Shown one piece after another: positions 50,766 to 60,000 of a DNA stretch of 60,000 bases. Position 1 is the first letter of the stretch. Every line of letters begins with the position of its first letter. The notes under the pieces were generated by a model. The model was not told where the DNA came from and did not search any database. It saw only the letters and a list, made by a program, of their open reading frames with translations. The position numbers and the translations under genes are program-made. The stretch lies in contig OX442316.1 in the NCBI GenBank assembly GCA_949358305.1, forward strand, positions 1,180,001-1,240,000, in the 5' to 3' direction. Source of the stretch: Strigamia acuminata. Its lineage: Eukaryota > Arthropoda > Chilopoda > Geophilomorpha > Linotaeniidae.

Positions 50766-53700
50766 GTTGTGGATTGAACAATCACCACATTGGAGGAAAG
50801 GTTGTGAATGGAAATTTATCCGACGTTAATGAATTTCCATGGCATGTGAGTCAGTCAGTATTGTCAGTTGAGAAATTCCGAGTCATACAGTAAGTAATGC
50901 TTTTGTTGTAACATTTTTCAGGTAGGAATTGCCACACGCAATGGAAGACCATACTGCGGCGGATCGTTGATCAATAATAGTTAAGGGAAACAAAATTTTA
51001 AAGAAAACTTTTCAAAATTCATTTCATTTTAGATTTTCTTGCAGGATATGTACTTACTGCTGCACATTGTGTTAATAAGTGAGAAACAACAAACAATTAA
51101 AGAAAGTAATAACAAGAAGAGAATGTACAACTCGTAGCATTTCATGTGTTGTAAATGTAATACGTAGTAACACAAGCAGGTCATATGCAAACAAACCACC
51201 TTTTATTCTGACCCAACTTCACTAAATAAATAAATAAATAAATAGCACACTCGAGGATGTGTCAAAAACATGCTTGTAAATGCATTCTGAAAATATTCAG
51301 GGAAGCAGTGATAGATAGTCCCACATTTAAACCTACAGAGTATTCATATACTCTGTACGGTAGTTCCTCCCGTTCCTGGGTTTCCCCGTGGTCAATCATT
51401 TATCCAAGTTTGCATAAGACACATTATGGCATGCTTAATTGCTTATTGCTTATTGCTTTTCACTGCGCTCTCAGATATTTGCCATAACATCACGGTTGGC
51501 GCAATTCTGTGTGTGTATATATAAAATAAACGTACGGTGTTAACAGCACATGTACTTCCATGGTTGTGTATTCTCTTCACTTCAGTCATCATTTATTTTT
51601 GGATGATATCAAATTGTTGAAATGCAGTTCTTAATTCATTCTGAAGGCATCGTACAGTACTCACAACTACTCAAGCACTCTAAAAACGAATTGATTGCTT
51701 GTTTTCACTAAATACAACCTTAGGATTTTGTTTAAATTTACTATTAATATAACATTAACTATTAACATTTTCTTGTTAAGTGTGGTGCGCCCAGCGCAAG
51801 TTAGGCATCCCGTGACTTCATGGCGTCCGTCCATTCTCACAGTCTGCATTCTAATTTCACGCCTTTAAGTTGTAAAAAAGATAAAAAGAAAGAAAGAAAG
51901 ACAGACAAACAGAAAATTAACAGACCATATATTTACCACAAAATTATTTTTCACTCGGAAAAGTGATAGTTAAGATGAAGTTTGTCAAGGTCCGCTTTTA
52001 CGCGCTTTATTTGAACAATTTACAATATCCTTGCTGTTGTTGAATTTATTTTTGTGCTTGTTTACTAAACCTAATCTTATTTAGGCTTACCTTATGTTTA
52101 GTTTCTGCTTTATTCCCTTCCTGATTCATCTTAGTTTAAGTCCTATTTTCTCTTGCATAATTAGTAACTTTCCCTACTTTTTTTTTTTAATTTTTTTTTT
52201 ATTTATTTCAAACACTCCAATGGAGTAAATACAGAGGAAAAATTAAACAGTCTTTTGAACTTTTAAAACATGATTGTACAGTCGTTTACGCATGTGCTTG
52301 CAATGGTAACGACAACGGGACGCAGAACAGTCAAGGACTGAGGATCTGACATCATATGGAAGATCGTTCCAGAGTGACGTACACCGATAGGGGTAGGTCT
52401 TCCTAAGATAGGTGGAAATATCGGCAGTGATTTCAAATTTGTGACGTCTGGTGGTACGGGTGTCCAAATCATAATGGTAATAATCCACTACGGTTCCTGC
52501 AGGATGATCTGGGTTCCGGATGACGTCCGCCAGTGATGATAAGTCATTCAGAAGCAGTAAGTTGTCCAGCGTCAAGATGTTCAGCGTGTTGTAGAACGGA
52601 GTTACGTGGGTCTTGTCAGGAAATTTGAAGGCGACACGGAGTACCCGGTTATACGCAGTCGTAAGTTGGTGTTTGAAACGGTTTGGGGAGGAGTTCCAAA
52701 ATTGGGAGGCATACAATATGGTGGGATGCACCTTTGAGCGGATATAGGATATCATCTCTGTGCGAGATAATACACTCCTCAGGTGTTTCACAATGTACGC
52801 TGTGCGGGAGAGAAACCTGGTAATGTTTTAGTTGAGTTTATTTTTTGTGATGGACTCGTGTGAATCACTTTGATGTTTGGACCGCTCCATCCTTTATAAT
52901 ATTGAGTGTTACCTCTCTCTCCTCTTTATCCTCCTTTCTCCTGGCTAATTTACCTGCGCTTTGCATGTGTCTGGTGAGTCATTTCATTATACATTCACAC
53001 ATCACACCACGCCTGATTGGGTCCCTGGGAGCTCCCTATCTGAGATCTGGTTCCAGAGTTTACCTCTGTGTCTGAACACCTTGGATCTGGGCAGAATAGG
53101 AAAGACTCCCGACCTGGTAAAAGATGGTCTTCCAGCCCCCTATTCTCCCTGGACTTACCCTTGTCAATGTAGGCATTAAGTTGCCCTTTGCGATGTGAAC
53201 TAACTCAATGTAGACATTAAGTTGTCCTTTGAGATAGATACCATGAATGATCACGTGCCTTAAATGCATTTTAGCCATTATGTTTCCCCTCTTTTTGCTC
53301 TTTTGTGTGTTTTAACACGCCTGTGCTGTGACACGCCTAAACCAGATTGATTCCGTTTATTTTGCTCTTCGAGCGCGGATTCACTGTGCACAAGCCCGGT
53401 TTGGTCGCCTCCACATTCGAGGCCCTGTCCAAACTTGGCATTATACATTTCTTAGGGCTTTGTGTTGCTCGCGCGTCTTCCGAAAGGATGCATGGCCTCG
53501 AATCGCCGATCAAGTGTTTCTATCCGTTCTACTTTTTACAACTCCAAGGAGCCCGTGCTATTAATTTTGTGTCACACACTTGGGAGTTGCACTATCTACG
53601 AATATAACAGGTGCAATTCCATTGACGGGCAGGTGTTCAAACCAGCTCTCCTTGTGCCTTGGTAACTGGCACGTCTTTCAAACGCGTGTAATTAAGTTCT

Positions 53701-55090
53701 AAAAGACCAATTTTGACAATTTTCCTAGTGAGAAATAATTTTGTACAAAACAAACTAACTTGTAAGATACTCTGTAATTTAATTAACCCCTGGTGGGTGG
53801 GAAGTCACCATTACTTGTACTCCAACTAAACTGATTTTCATATATATTTCTATTTTGTGACTAAATGCAGCCATAAGACCTGGCAAGTGCACCTCATCCT
53901 AGGTGGATACGATTGGACCGATCCTGCACTGTCCGGAATGCTAATGCCTTCTAGCGAGGTGACTGTGCACCCACAATACAGAGAAAGTGGCTACGTTCAT
54001 GATATTGCTTTGATCAAAACGATGGAAAATATTATTTTCACCAACAGTGTGAAACCTGCGTGCATGCCTAGACCGAGGCAAAATTACGATGGCAAAGTTG
54101 CAACTGTAACAGGTTGGGGCAAAACTCAAGAAGGTAAATAAGCTGCGATGCGATCGAAAAGAAAGAAAGAAAGAAAGAAAGAAAGCCGCCTTTTACTTAT
54201 GCTTTCTTCACACATGAACCACTCAACTTTTTGACACTATTGGCTTCACATTTGTTCTGCCAAAAGGGCAACTTTTCTTCAACCTCAAACAATTTTCCAG
54301 ATTTTGGGACGATGCAATAGTCACTAAACCTAGTCAACATCGTCAGTATCACTAATTTGCGTGAAACAACTAAACCTGAAACATATGGGAACATATTTCT
54401 AAAAGTCATAACTTGTACAAAAGTGATTCAAGTGTGAACCAAGTGTGAACCAAGTGTGAACCAAGTGTGAACCAAGTGTGAACCAAGTGTGAACCAGGCA
54501 TTAAATGAAACAATATTTGAAAACAACAAAACAAGTTCAACTGCAATTCTAAACACGGTTGTCGGTTGGTTACTTTTTGAGGTTTTTAAATATTTTCCAT
54601 TTAAATACTGTAGCCTTGAAAAAACATTTCGTTGATCGTGTAATTTTAAATGACAATTCTTTGAAGGTGGAAATGGATCTGAAACATTATTGAAAGTAGA
54701 ATTGCCCATTATATCGCTTAAGAAATGCAGAAGGGCTTATGGAGAACATTCAATTCATTCATCTACTCTCTGTGCTGGATGGACAGAAGGAAAAAAGGAT
54801 TCGTGCGAGGCAAGTGATTCCATTTCTTCGTTAGTTTATCAAATATCAAAATACGTGCACTATAGACTATTTGAAACTAACTTGTAAGTTATTATTATTT
54901 CTGTTTGCAGGGTGACTCGGGAGGCCCATTAGTTTGGCAAGATACAAACAGATGGTATTTGATTGGATTAGTGTCGTGGGGCTACGGTTGTGCACGCCCA
55001 AACTATCCTGCCGTTTACACGCGAACTGATTATTATTACGATTGGATAAATTCGAAAACGAAAGGATCCAAGTTTTGTACTAATACGTAA
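50766..55090 (+). CDS. Trypsin-like serine peptidase (S1), 3' exons, start not found
   Basis: Exons: 50766-50845, 50922-50979, 51045-51078, 53871-54133, 54667-54809, 54911-55090. All join in frame to give about 251 residues, a complete catalytic domain. It begins [10 protein letters not shown], then the activation site K|VVNG and [14 protein letters not shown] is joined across a splice to RYVLTAAHC (catalytic His), then HDIALIK (Asp) and GDSGGP (Ser). Cys pairs CGGS/AAHC, KKC/LCAG and DSC/YGC are present, and the first Cys can pair with KPAC, tethering the light chain. Asp six residues before the Ser predicts cleavage after Arg or Lys. Position 226 is Ala (PAVYT) instead of Gly. Intron 5 begins with GC (GAG|GCAAGT). 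Signal peptide and any N-terminal domains lie upstream and were not found, so secretion is presumed from the family. Confidence 0.93.
51079..52177. other. Large intron of peptidase gene, left part
   Basis: Intronic sequence between the His exon and the Asp exon. It has short AAAT repeats (51226-51243) and an AAAG run near 51888. No exon of the peptidase is missing here, since the flanking exons join in frame. Confidence 0.75.
52178..52820 (-). pseudogene. 5'-truncated LINE reverse transcriptase remnant
   Basis: The minus strand encodes about 190 residues of the C-terminal part of a Jockey/CR1-like non-LTR retrotransposon ORF2: [41 protein letters not shown] and a basic Cys/His end. The catalytic RT core and endonuclease are absent (truncation at about 52820, where a stop appears). 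The 3' end carries an A-rich tail, seen as a T-rich run at 52178-52203 on the + strand. It lies antisense in the 2.8 kb peptidase intron, the usual form of an abortive LINE insertion. Confidence 0.8.
52821..53870. other. Large intron of peptidase gene, right part
   Basis: No exon or repeat is recognised with confidence. The CCTGGGAGCTCC-rich text near 53020-53160 could be an older element fragment. It ends in the acceptor ACTAAATGCAG before the Asp exon. Confidence 0.55.
54160..54186. repeat. (GAAA)n microsatellite in intron 4
   Basis: Six GAAA units in the 533-base intron between the Asp exon and the next one. Confidence 0.9.
54430..54496. repeat. 11 bp tandem repeat in intron 4
   Basis: Six copies of AAGTGTGAACC without change. 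It gives a false [11 protein letters not shown]-type frame on the minus strand. Confidence 0.93.
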
Positions 55091-55751
55091 TTAAACTTGA
55101 TTTTTATCTCAATATTTGTTTGTTTGTTTGTTTGTTTTTTATTGGTTTCACTGAAAGACTAGCAACATCTCCTGTTCAATAGATTTGGTGGCAGGCTAGG
55201 CTTCCTCAAACATCAGAAAAGAGGCCCCAAACTACCGTAGTTTATTTGATTGAAAAAGAGTGTACGTAATGTGGCCACCACTGGTCTCCCTCCGAAGCTT
55301 CTAATCGCCCGACGTCCACATTGAACGGCGCCTACCCAAAGGGAGCTTCACGGATCTGGATCCATTGCGCAATTATTTGTTATACAGAGTATTAATTCAT
55401 TACCAGCCGAGTTACAAGTAATTGTGACACTATTTGAATAATAATGACAAATCTGTTAGCAAGTCCGTTTTTCTCCGTGTAGCCACTGACTACATCTCCT
55501 CGCTGCTCTCACCTGCCCTCTGGCCACGCAGCATCGGTGTTCGCCCCTTCCATGGCCGTAATCCCCACTCCTCTCCTCGTCAGTCGTCAGCCCAATTTGC
55601 ATTGTAATTTTATCTTTTTTGTTTCTATCATAACTTGTAATTGCTCCTTATGGTGCCTTGTATGAATAAATAATAAGAAAACTATAAGAAAGTAAGCATT
55701 AAAATGAGAACAAAATTGAATTGAAATTATATTTTTACAATGTCATTTTGA
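55091..55751. other. 3' flank of peptidase gene, no gene recognised
   Basis: It starts with a (TTTG)n run at 55116-55136. At 55600-55690 the sequence TTGTATGAATAAATAATAAG has the look of a LINE 3' end and also offers AATAAA. I cannot say whether it ends the peptidase transcript. Confidence 0.45.
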
Positions 55752-56168
55752 TACCGCTTTACCCCGCTTTCAGCCGCCTACCGATACAGTGCGAGTTTTA
55801 CCGGCATGCCGATAAACCCCATTTTTACCGGCATGACAGTTTAAGTGTGTACGAATTATTTTCAATGGGAATTGAGCCAAAACAAGCTTAAAACGCATAT
55901 TTAGATGTCCAAACTTTAGTTAATTGGCCTAAATTTCTATAAATTTCCCCAAAAATTTAGTAGTAATCATCAGAATATCAAGAAAACTCAAATTTCACGT
56001 CCAAGTTTTAACATAATTTTTCTTTTAAACAAAAAAAAGCAACTTTTTACTTGTACTGGTATGTTTCGCTCTATTCCGGCATGTCAGTATAGGCTTTTTG
56101 GCTGAGATTTCAAAAACCTGATAAACCCATGCCCAACGGCATGCAGCTAAAAGCGGGATAATACGGTA
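55752..56168. mobile_element. MITE with ~25 bp inverted ends and TA flanks, 417 bp
   Basis: The left end TACCGCTTTACCCCGCTTT and the right end, whose inverse reads TACCGTATTATCCCGCTTTT, agree at about 20 of 25 positions, and the element is bordered by TA on both sides, as for Tc1/mariner-type insertions. Internal text has repeated CCGGCATG. No transposase. It must have used an enzyme supplied elsewhere. Confidence 0.72.
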
Positions 56169-57234
56169 CAGAACTTTACGAAAACACGAAAATCTTGTAT
56201 TGGAGCTACATAAACCACATTCTTTACATCAGCACACTAAAAAAAAGTCTGGTGGGGTTGTGTCAGGCAATTGAGGTGGATAATACCATATTCACACCAA
56301 GGTTTTGGATCTCATTTGACGTTGTGGATCTGCAGAGTAGATCCATGATCGGTGTGAACACTGATCTCGGTTCACGGATCTAGATCCGTGTGCCCAACAA
56401 GGCCGTTCGTCAATCGAGTTCGTCAATCCAGTTCCCCCAACTCGATTCGACGATTGGATTCGGATTGGATTCGAATTCGGATAGATACAGACTTAGGCCT
56501 GCACGACTGTACAAGTACAGGCACAAGTCTGTATCTATCGGTTGTAAAAACACGTGGTGAATTTTTTTAAAAATGACATTTAGAAATTCAAGAAACCAGC
56601 AAATTGTTTGGTTTTATTCACATACATTGAAAAATTCATTGTTCACTGGTCAGGTTGATTTATGGATTGAAATTGAATCAACTTTGGTGTGAACAGGAAC
56701 ATAATCTGAAAGAATATTTGAACTCTGTTCAGTTGGATCTGATCAGGCGGATCAGATCCAGCCAAACTAGATCTGTTGGTGTGATCATGGTCTGTCACAC
56801 CCAACCCAACAGCTTAAAACTGATTTTAATCACTAATGTCTAATGTGTAATGTGTAGCACCATAACAGGAAAATTAAAATTGAAATAAAATTAAAACTTA
56901 TTAAGTCCCTACACAAGATAAAAATATCAAGACGCAGTCAGCAGTAACCACTAACTGTATTTTATTTTATATACTCTGTACTCATTTCAAATGGGTGCAT
57001 CAGCTTGTGGACACCCTGTATAATAAAAGACGGGCCCTGGGCAGGTTGCCCACCTCCCACCTTGCCCTGACGGCCCTGACTGGCAAGCATTGATGGCAAA
57101 TTGTGCCCTGAATGTAGCAAAATTGCACCCGTTTTAGTTAACTTACTTATTTCTCTCCCATATAATGCACCTTATTCTTGAGTGAATGGTTACTGTTAAT
57201 TCATACAGTCGGATGCTTTTTTTTCTAACCGCAG
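56169..57234. other. No gene recognised; hairpins
   Basis: It contains a perfect 18-base palindrome CACGGATCTAGATCCGTG (56373-56390), further GGATC/GATCC-rich text, and a hairpin with 15 bp arms (GATAGATACAGACTT, 56480-56494 and 56525-56539) and an inner GCCTG/CAGGC stem. It may hold older foldback elements. Upstream exons of the gene ending at 57851 are not identified. Confidence 0.5.
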
Positions 57235-57851
57235 ATTTACTTGTAAATTCCTACATTGCCAGTCTCCAAGATATTCAAACAACATATTCAGTGAGTGGGT
57301 TAACTTAAAATCTTCGAATGAAAAACTGACCTAAAAACAAAGAATTATAGAAGTGTGTCAAAAGAATTAAAATTTCGCGGTTACTAATAACTTCTTCTTT
57401 GCAACACGATTATAACTTAAGGTTTGCTTTAAAAGGGAAAGCGAAAGTGTGCATCAAATACAGTTGCAGCTGACTGCCTGGCACAAGAAATTGCAATCAA
57501 TCTCCTTAGGAAATGAAATGATGGCACCTGTGAGTATTTTGATTGATGTCAAAAAGTTGTTCTGACCTGTGAGTGTTTCAATTTCAATCAAACTTTGGTT
57601 ACGACACTTCAATCTAGGTTAGGAAGAATTTATTTATTTCCATATTCATTCTGAATGTGATTATTGCTGTCCATGGCAAAACCCAAGACACAATATCAAG
57701 AATAGTTGGCCAACCCAAATTGGATGTTGAAAACAACAATGATGGTTATCCAGTAGAAGGGAGGAGTTTTATTACTTTGCAAAGTTTTATCGACTTTATA
57801 AATTCATTGCAAAATACGACATTTCCTCAAATTCGTTTGCCATTTTTTTAA
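57235..57851 (+). CDS. 3' exons of an unrecognised multi-exon gene
   Basis: Three exons join in frame: 57235-57290 (LLVNSYIASLQDIQTTYS) after TTTTTCTAACCGCAG, 57422-57529 (VCFKRESESVHQIQLQLTAW...) and 57618-57851 (VRKNLFISIFILNVIIAVHG...) to TAA. Donors GTGAGTGGG and GTGAGTATT are good; the last acceptor CAATCTAG is acceptable. The second exon is amphipathic and helical. The third starts with a hydrophobic run of about 14 residues, then a hydrophilic tail ending QIRLPFF. AATAAA lies at 57907-57912, 56 bases after the stop. I recognise no domain; membrane anchoring is inference. The 5' exons must lie upstream, possibly beyond the transposon-rich stretch. Confidence 0.55.
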
Positions 57852-57906
57852 TTCAGTGTTCGTCTGTTCCTTGAACATTTTATGTACAAATGTTAATGCA
57901 AGAACA

Positions 57907-57912
57907 AATAAA
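57907..57912 (+). terminator. Poly(A) signal AATAAA
   Basis: AATAAA follows the stop of the three-exon gene at a typical distance and supports transcription on the + strand. Confidence 0.6.
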
Positions 57913-57919
57913 ATGTCTT

Positions 57920-58339
57920 AAATATTAATTTTTGAGTTCATTTGAAAAACTCAAACTATACTGCTGTTGGTGAAATTGTTCTGTTATTTCGTTCGCGTTA
58001 AAAAACAGCGTTAAGCGAAATCAACGCTAAGCAAGCATGCAATGATTGCTTTTTTGATTTTTGCTGAAAAACCTTTGCCATTGACATACTGCTGTTATAA
58101 TGTCGTTGTACTGAACAAATGATGCTCTACAACTTTACGTTTGACACTTTTCATCTAGGACGGTTTGTTAAAAAGTTACAATTTGAAAACAATGTTGCAA
58201 CAATATTGCATTCACAAAATATGTCATATTGGATTTGTCACAACCCATTTCCTACCAATCAATCGTCAAATTAGAAATCTCTGCAAGAATTTACGCAATT
58301 TGCCAAGAATAGGACTTTTTTCCATAGGGCACCGGATAG
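57920..58339. other. Intergenic, no gene recognised
   Basis: AT-rich text between the poly(A) signal and the LTR of the second copia element. Nothing else is recognised. Confidence 0.6.
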
Positions 58340-58520
58340 TGTGAGTTTGGGCAATAAAGCAATAAAACACAATTAGGAACTTCAAGACCGCGAGCGGTCA
58401 GGTTTACTACATGAGTCTACAAAGCATGAGTTGCAAAACAATAAACGAAACTAATATGACGTGCGATGACGCGCAATTTCCTGTTGTTGATACATTAAAC
58501 ACTGATTGGTTATACTAACA
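58340..58520 (-). repeat. Putative short 3' LTR (181 bp)
   Basis: The inner edge is well defined: the element strand reads AAGTGGGAGAA then TGTTAGTATAACC. The outer edge is inferred from the canonical CA end (CCCAAACTCACA). Only one LTR is in the window, so the length is provisional. TTTATTGCTTTATTG near the outer end may hold the poly(A) site. Confidence 0.6.
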
Positions 58521-58531
58521 TTCTCCCACTT
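58521..58531 (-). promoter_or_regulatory. Polypurine tract of second copia element
   Basis: The minus strand reads AAGTGGGAGAA directly before the LTR start TGTTAG, the classical copia arrangement. Confidence 0.82.
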
Positions 58532-58559
58532 GTTTAATGCACATAAAATCACTCAATAA

Positions 58560-60000
58560 TCAAAAAAGTCCGAGTCTCTCATTAGAAATCTTCAACTGCT
58601 GCCCTTGCAGTGGTTTTGTAAGTCCGTCTGCTACCATCTCCGCACTGGGCAGGTACTGGAACTCAATTTGATTATTTGCAACTTCGTTCTTTAAGAACAT
58701 GAATCTCAAATCGATGTGTTTTGTGCGCTGATGCATTTGCTCGTCGTCAGCGATTCCTTCTGCTGCCTGATTGTCGCAATAAATTTTGATTCTGTTCACT
58801 TTTAATTCGTTGAAGCCAATTTCGTTGATTAAAGACTTCAGCCACTTTCCCTCTCGTGCGGCTTCGCACATGCCGATGTATTCCGCTTCACACGATGACA
58901 ATGCGACGATATTTTGCTTTAACGACCGCCATGACACTGCTCCGTTTCCTAGGGTGAAAACATGGCCGCTAATCGACTTCCTGTCGTCCGTCCCATTGTT
59001 GTGGTTTGAGTCGGAATATCCAAATAGTCCTTGAAGCTGTCGATCATAACACAAACGCAAACCCTTCGTGCCCTGCAAATATCTTAGCACTCGCTTTGCC
59101 ATCTTCCAATGGTGTTTAGTCGCGCACGAATTAAAACGACTCAGGAAATGTACGCTGAATGCCAAATCTGGTCTCGTGCCTTGCACCAGGAACATTAATG
59201 AGCCTATGACGCTTTGGAATGGGTGATTGGTTAGAGCATCATCCTTTTTGTTTAATGCGTCCTTCCATTCTGGTCCCATCGGGGATTTTGCTGGTTTGCA
59301 TTTAGGCATGCCAAAACGTTCTAAAATTTCTTCCACATAGTCGCGTTGGCTGAGCATTATTTTCCCTGTTTCTGTGTCCTTTTCAATCTGTATGCCGAGG
59401 ATTTTCTTTGGCTCTCCCAAATCCCTAATGTTAAATTTTGATGTTAGCTTTTTTAAACAATAGTCCATTAGTTCGTCATTCGAGGCCAACACCAACATGT
59501 CATCAACATAAATTCCGATGATAATTATCCCTCCTTTTCTTCGGCATATAAAAATGCAAACATCTGACCTCAGTCTTATGTAAGCCATTATTTCGAGTTC
59601 TTCTTTTAATTTTAAATACCAGTTGCGACCGCTCTGTTTAAGTCCATAAATTGCCTTCAATAATTTGCATATTTGTCCTGGTCTGAAAAATTCTTCTAGC
59701 CCTTGTGGGATTCGCATGAAAATTTCTTCTTCCAGCTTCCCATGTAAATATGCAGTTCTAACATCCAATTGTCTCATTATCAAGTTTAACATGTGTCCAA
59801 TCACAATTAGAACTCTCAAGCTGGTCAATCTCAAAACTGGTGAGTAGGTCTGCTCATAGTCAATGCCAGGTCGTTGGCTACTTCCCTGTGCTACCAATCT
59901 GGCCTTGTAAATCTTGTCTTCTTTGGTCCCTTTAGTTTTGAAAACCCACTTAGATTTTATGATTTTCATTCCGGGTTTTTCTTTGACAATTTCCCATGTC
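58560..60000 (-). CDS. Copia pol, reverse transcriptase and RNase H (partial)
   Basis: The frame is open from the window edge (TWEIVKEKPG) to the stop at 58560, at least 479 residues. It starts within the RT: SKWVFKTKGT, ARLVAQGSSQRPG, DVRTAYLHG, then YVDD within IYVDDMLVLAS. RNase H follows with GYSDSNHNNGTDDRKS, LSSCEAEYIG and the end motif KHIDLRFMFL...VADGLTKPL. Gag, protease and integrase should lie beyond position 60000. No lesion is visible in this part. Only modest similarity to the other copia RT is apparent (shared LVAQG, YVDD and ESEF/EAEY positions). Confidence 0.94.
   Translation of the reverse strand, partial: TWEIVKEKPGMKIIKSKWVFKTKGTKEDKIYKARLVAQGSSQRPGIDYEQTYSPVLRLTSLRVLIVIGHMLNLIMRQLDVRTAYLHGKLEEEIFMRIPQGLEEFFRPGQICKLLKAIYGLKQSGRNWYLKLKEELEIMAYIRLRSDVCIFICRRKGGIIIIGIYVDDMLVLASNDELMDYCLKKLTSKFNIRDLGEPKKILGIQIEKDTETGKIMLSQRDYVEEILERFGMPKCKPAKSPMGPEWKDALNKKDDALTNHPFQSVIGSLMFLVQGTRPDLAFSVHFLSRFNSCATKHHWKMAKRVLRYLQGTKGLRLCYDRQLQGLFGYSDSNHNNGTDDRKSISGHVFTLGNGAVSWRSLKQNIVALSSCEAEYIGMCEAAREGKWLKSLINEIGFNELKVNRIKIYCDNQAAEGIADDEQMHQRTKHIDLRFMFLKNEVANNQIEFQYLPSAEMVADGLTKPLQGQQLKISNERLGLF

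Larger units (their letters stand above)
58340..60000 (-). mobile_element. Second Ty1/copia element, 3' half
   Basis: On the minus strand it holds the pol C-terminal half, a polypurine tract and a putative short 3' LTR. It continues past the window end. Sequence and LTR differ from the complete element at 19678-26697, so it belongs to another copia family. Confidence 0.88.

Noticed and set aside
53328-53665. Overlapping + strand frames in the large peptidase intron
   Set aside because: Three overlapping frames in different phases and no motif. The flanking peptidase exons already join in frame without them.
54428-54709. Minus-strand frame with [11 protein letters not shown] repeats
   Set aside because: It is a product of the 11 bp repeat in a peptidase intron.

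Overview
The window is nuclear DNA of an animal, most likely an invertebrate. It carries a trypsin-like peptidase gene split into at least six exons with GT-AG introns (one GC-AG), Ty1/copia and Ty3/gypsy LTR retrotransposons, a 5'-truncated LINE and several non-autonomous foldback elements. There are no bacterial operons. A 20-base TTAGGG-type tract at 43791-43810 fits a metazoan, but I cannot name the species.

Layout. 1-2640: satellite fragments, a 0.34 kb element copy and sequence without genes. 2641-19677: a GC/AT-mosaic satellite whose composite unit is 2743 bp. It shows copy-number change of a 53 bp subrepeat, a 3658 bp higher-order repeat and a diverged interruption (11943-13522). 19678-26697: a complete, apparently young copia element inserted in the satellite, with identical 477 bp LTRs, a 5 bp target duplication, an initiator-tRNA primer site and one intact gag-pol frame. 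26698-27420: the satellite resumes and ends in 121 bp repeats. 27525-28187: an unrecognised serine/proline-rich frame that looks like a spliced exon. About 29172-35771: a gypsy element with intact gag and pol joined by a clear -1 frameshift signal, but without a recognisable LTR pair.

35772-41100 holds no convincing protein gene; it contains an RFX-type X-box and a chain of DNA hairpins (37464-38156) ending near a consensus splice donor. 41100-44700 is the most unusual part. It has three copies of a ~120 bp module, a two-exon gene with an 18 bp coding minisatellite, and three tiny open frames on the + strand (38, 78 and 50 codons). The 78- and 50-codon frames clearly resemble each other: short Cys-rich N-terminus, C-K/R-C motif, one transmembrane helix, short tail. 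The 38-codon frame shares the layout. I propose this as an undescribed micropeptide family.

44700-50760 has simple repeats, an 85 bp-arm palindrome (45399-45585), a foldback element (48391-48600) and no certain gene. 50766-55090 is the peptidase gene, with an antisense LINE fragment in its large intron. 55091-57230 has a 417 bp TA-flanked MITE and hairpins. 57235-57851 is the 3' end of an unrecognised multi-exon gene with a poly(A) signal. 58340-60000 is the 3' half of a second, different copia element with a short TG...CA LTR, cut by the window edge.

The retroelement enzymes serve their own copying. The host genes show no evident functional link to one another.
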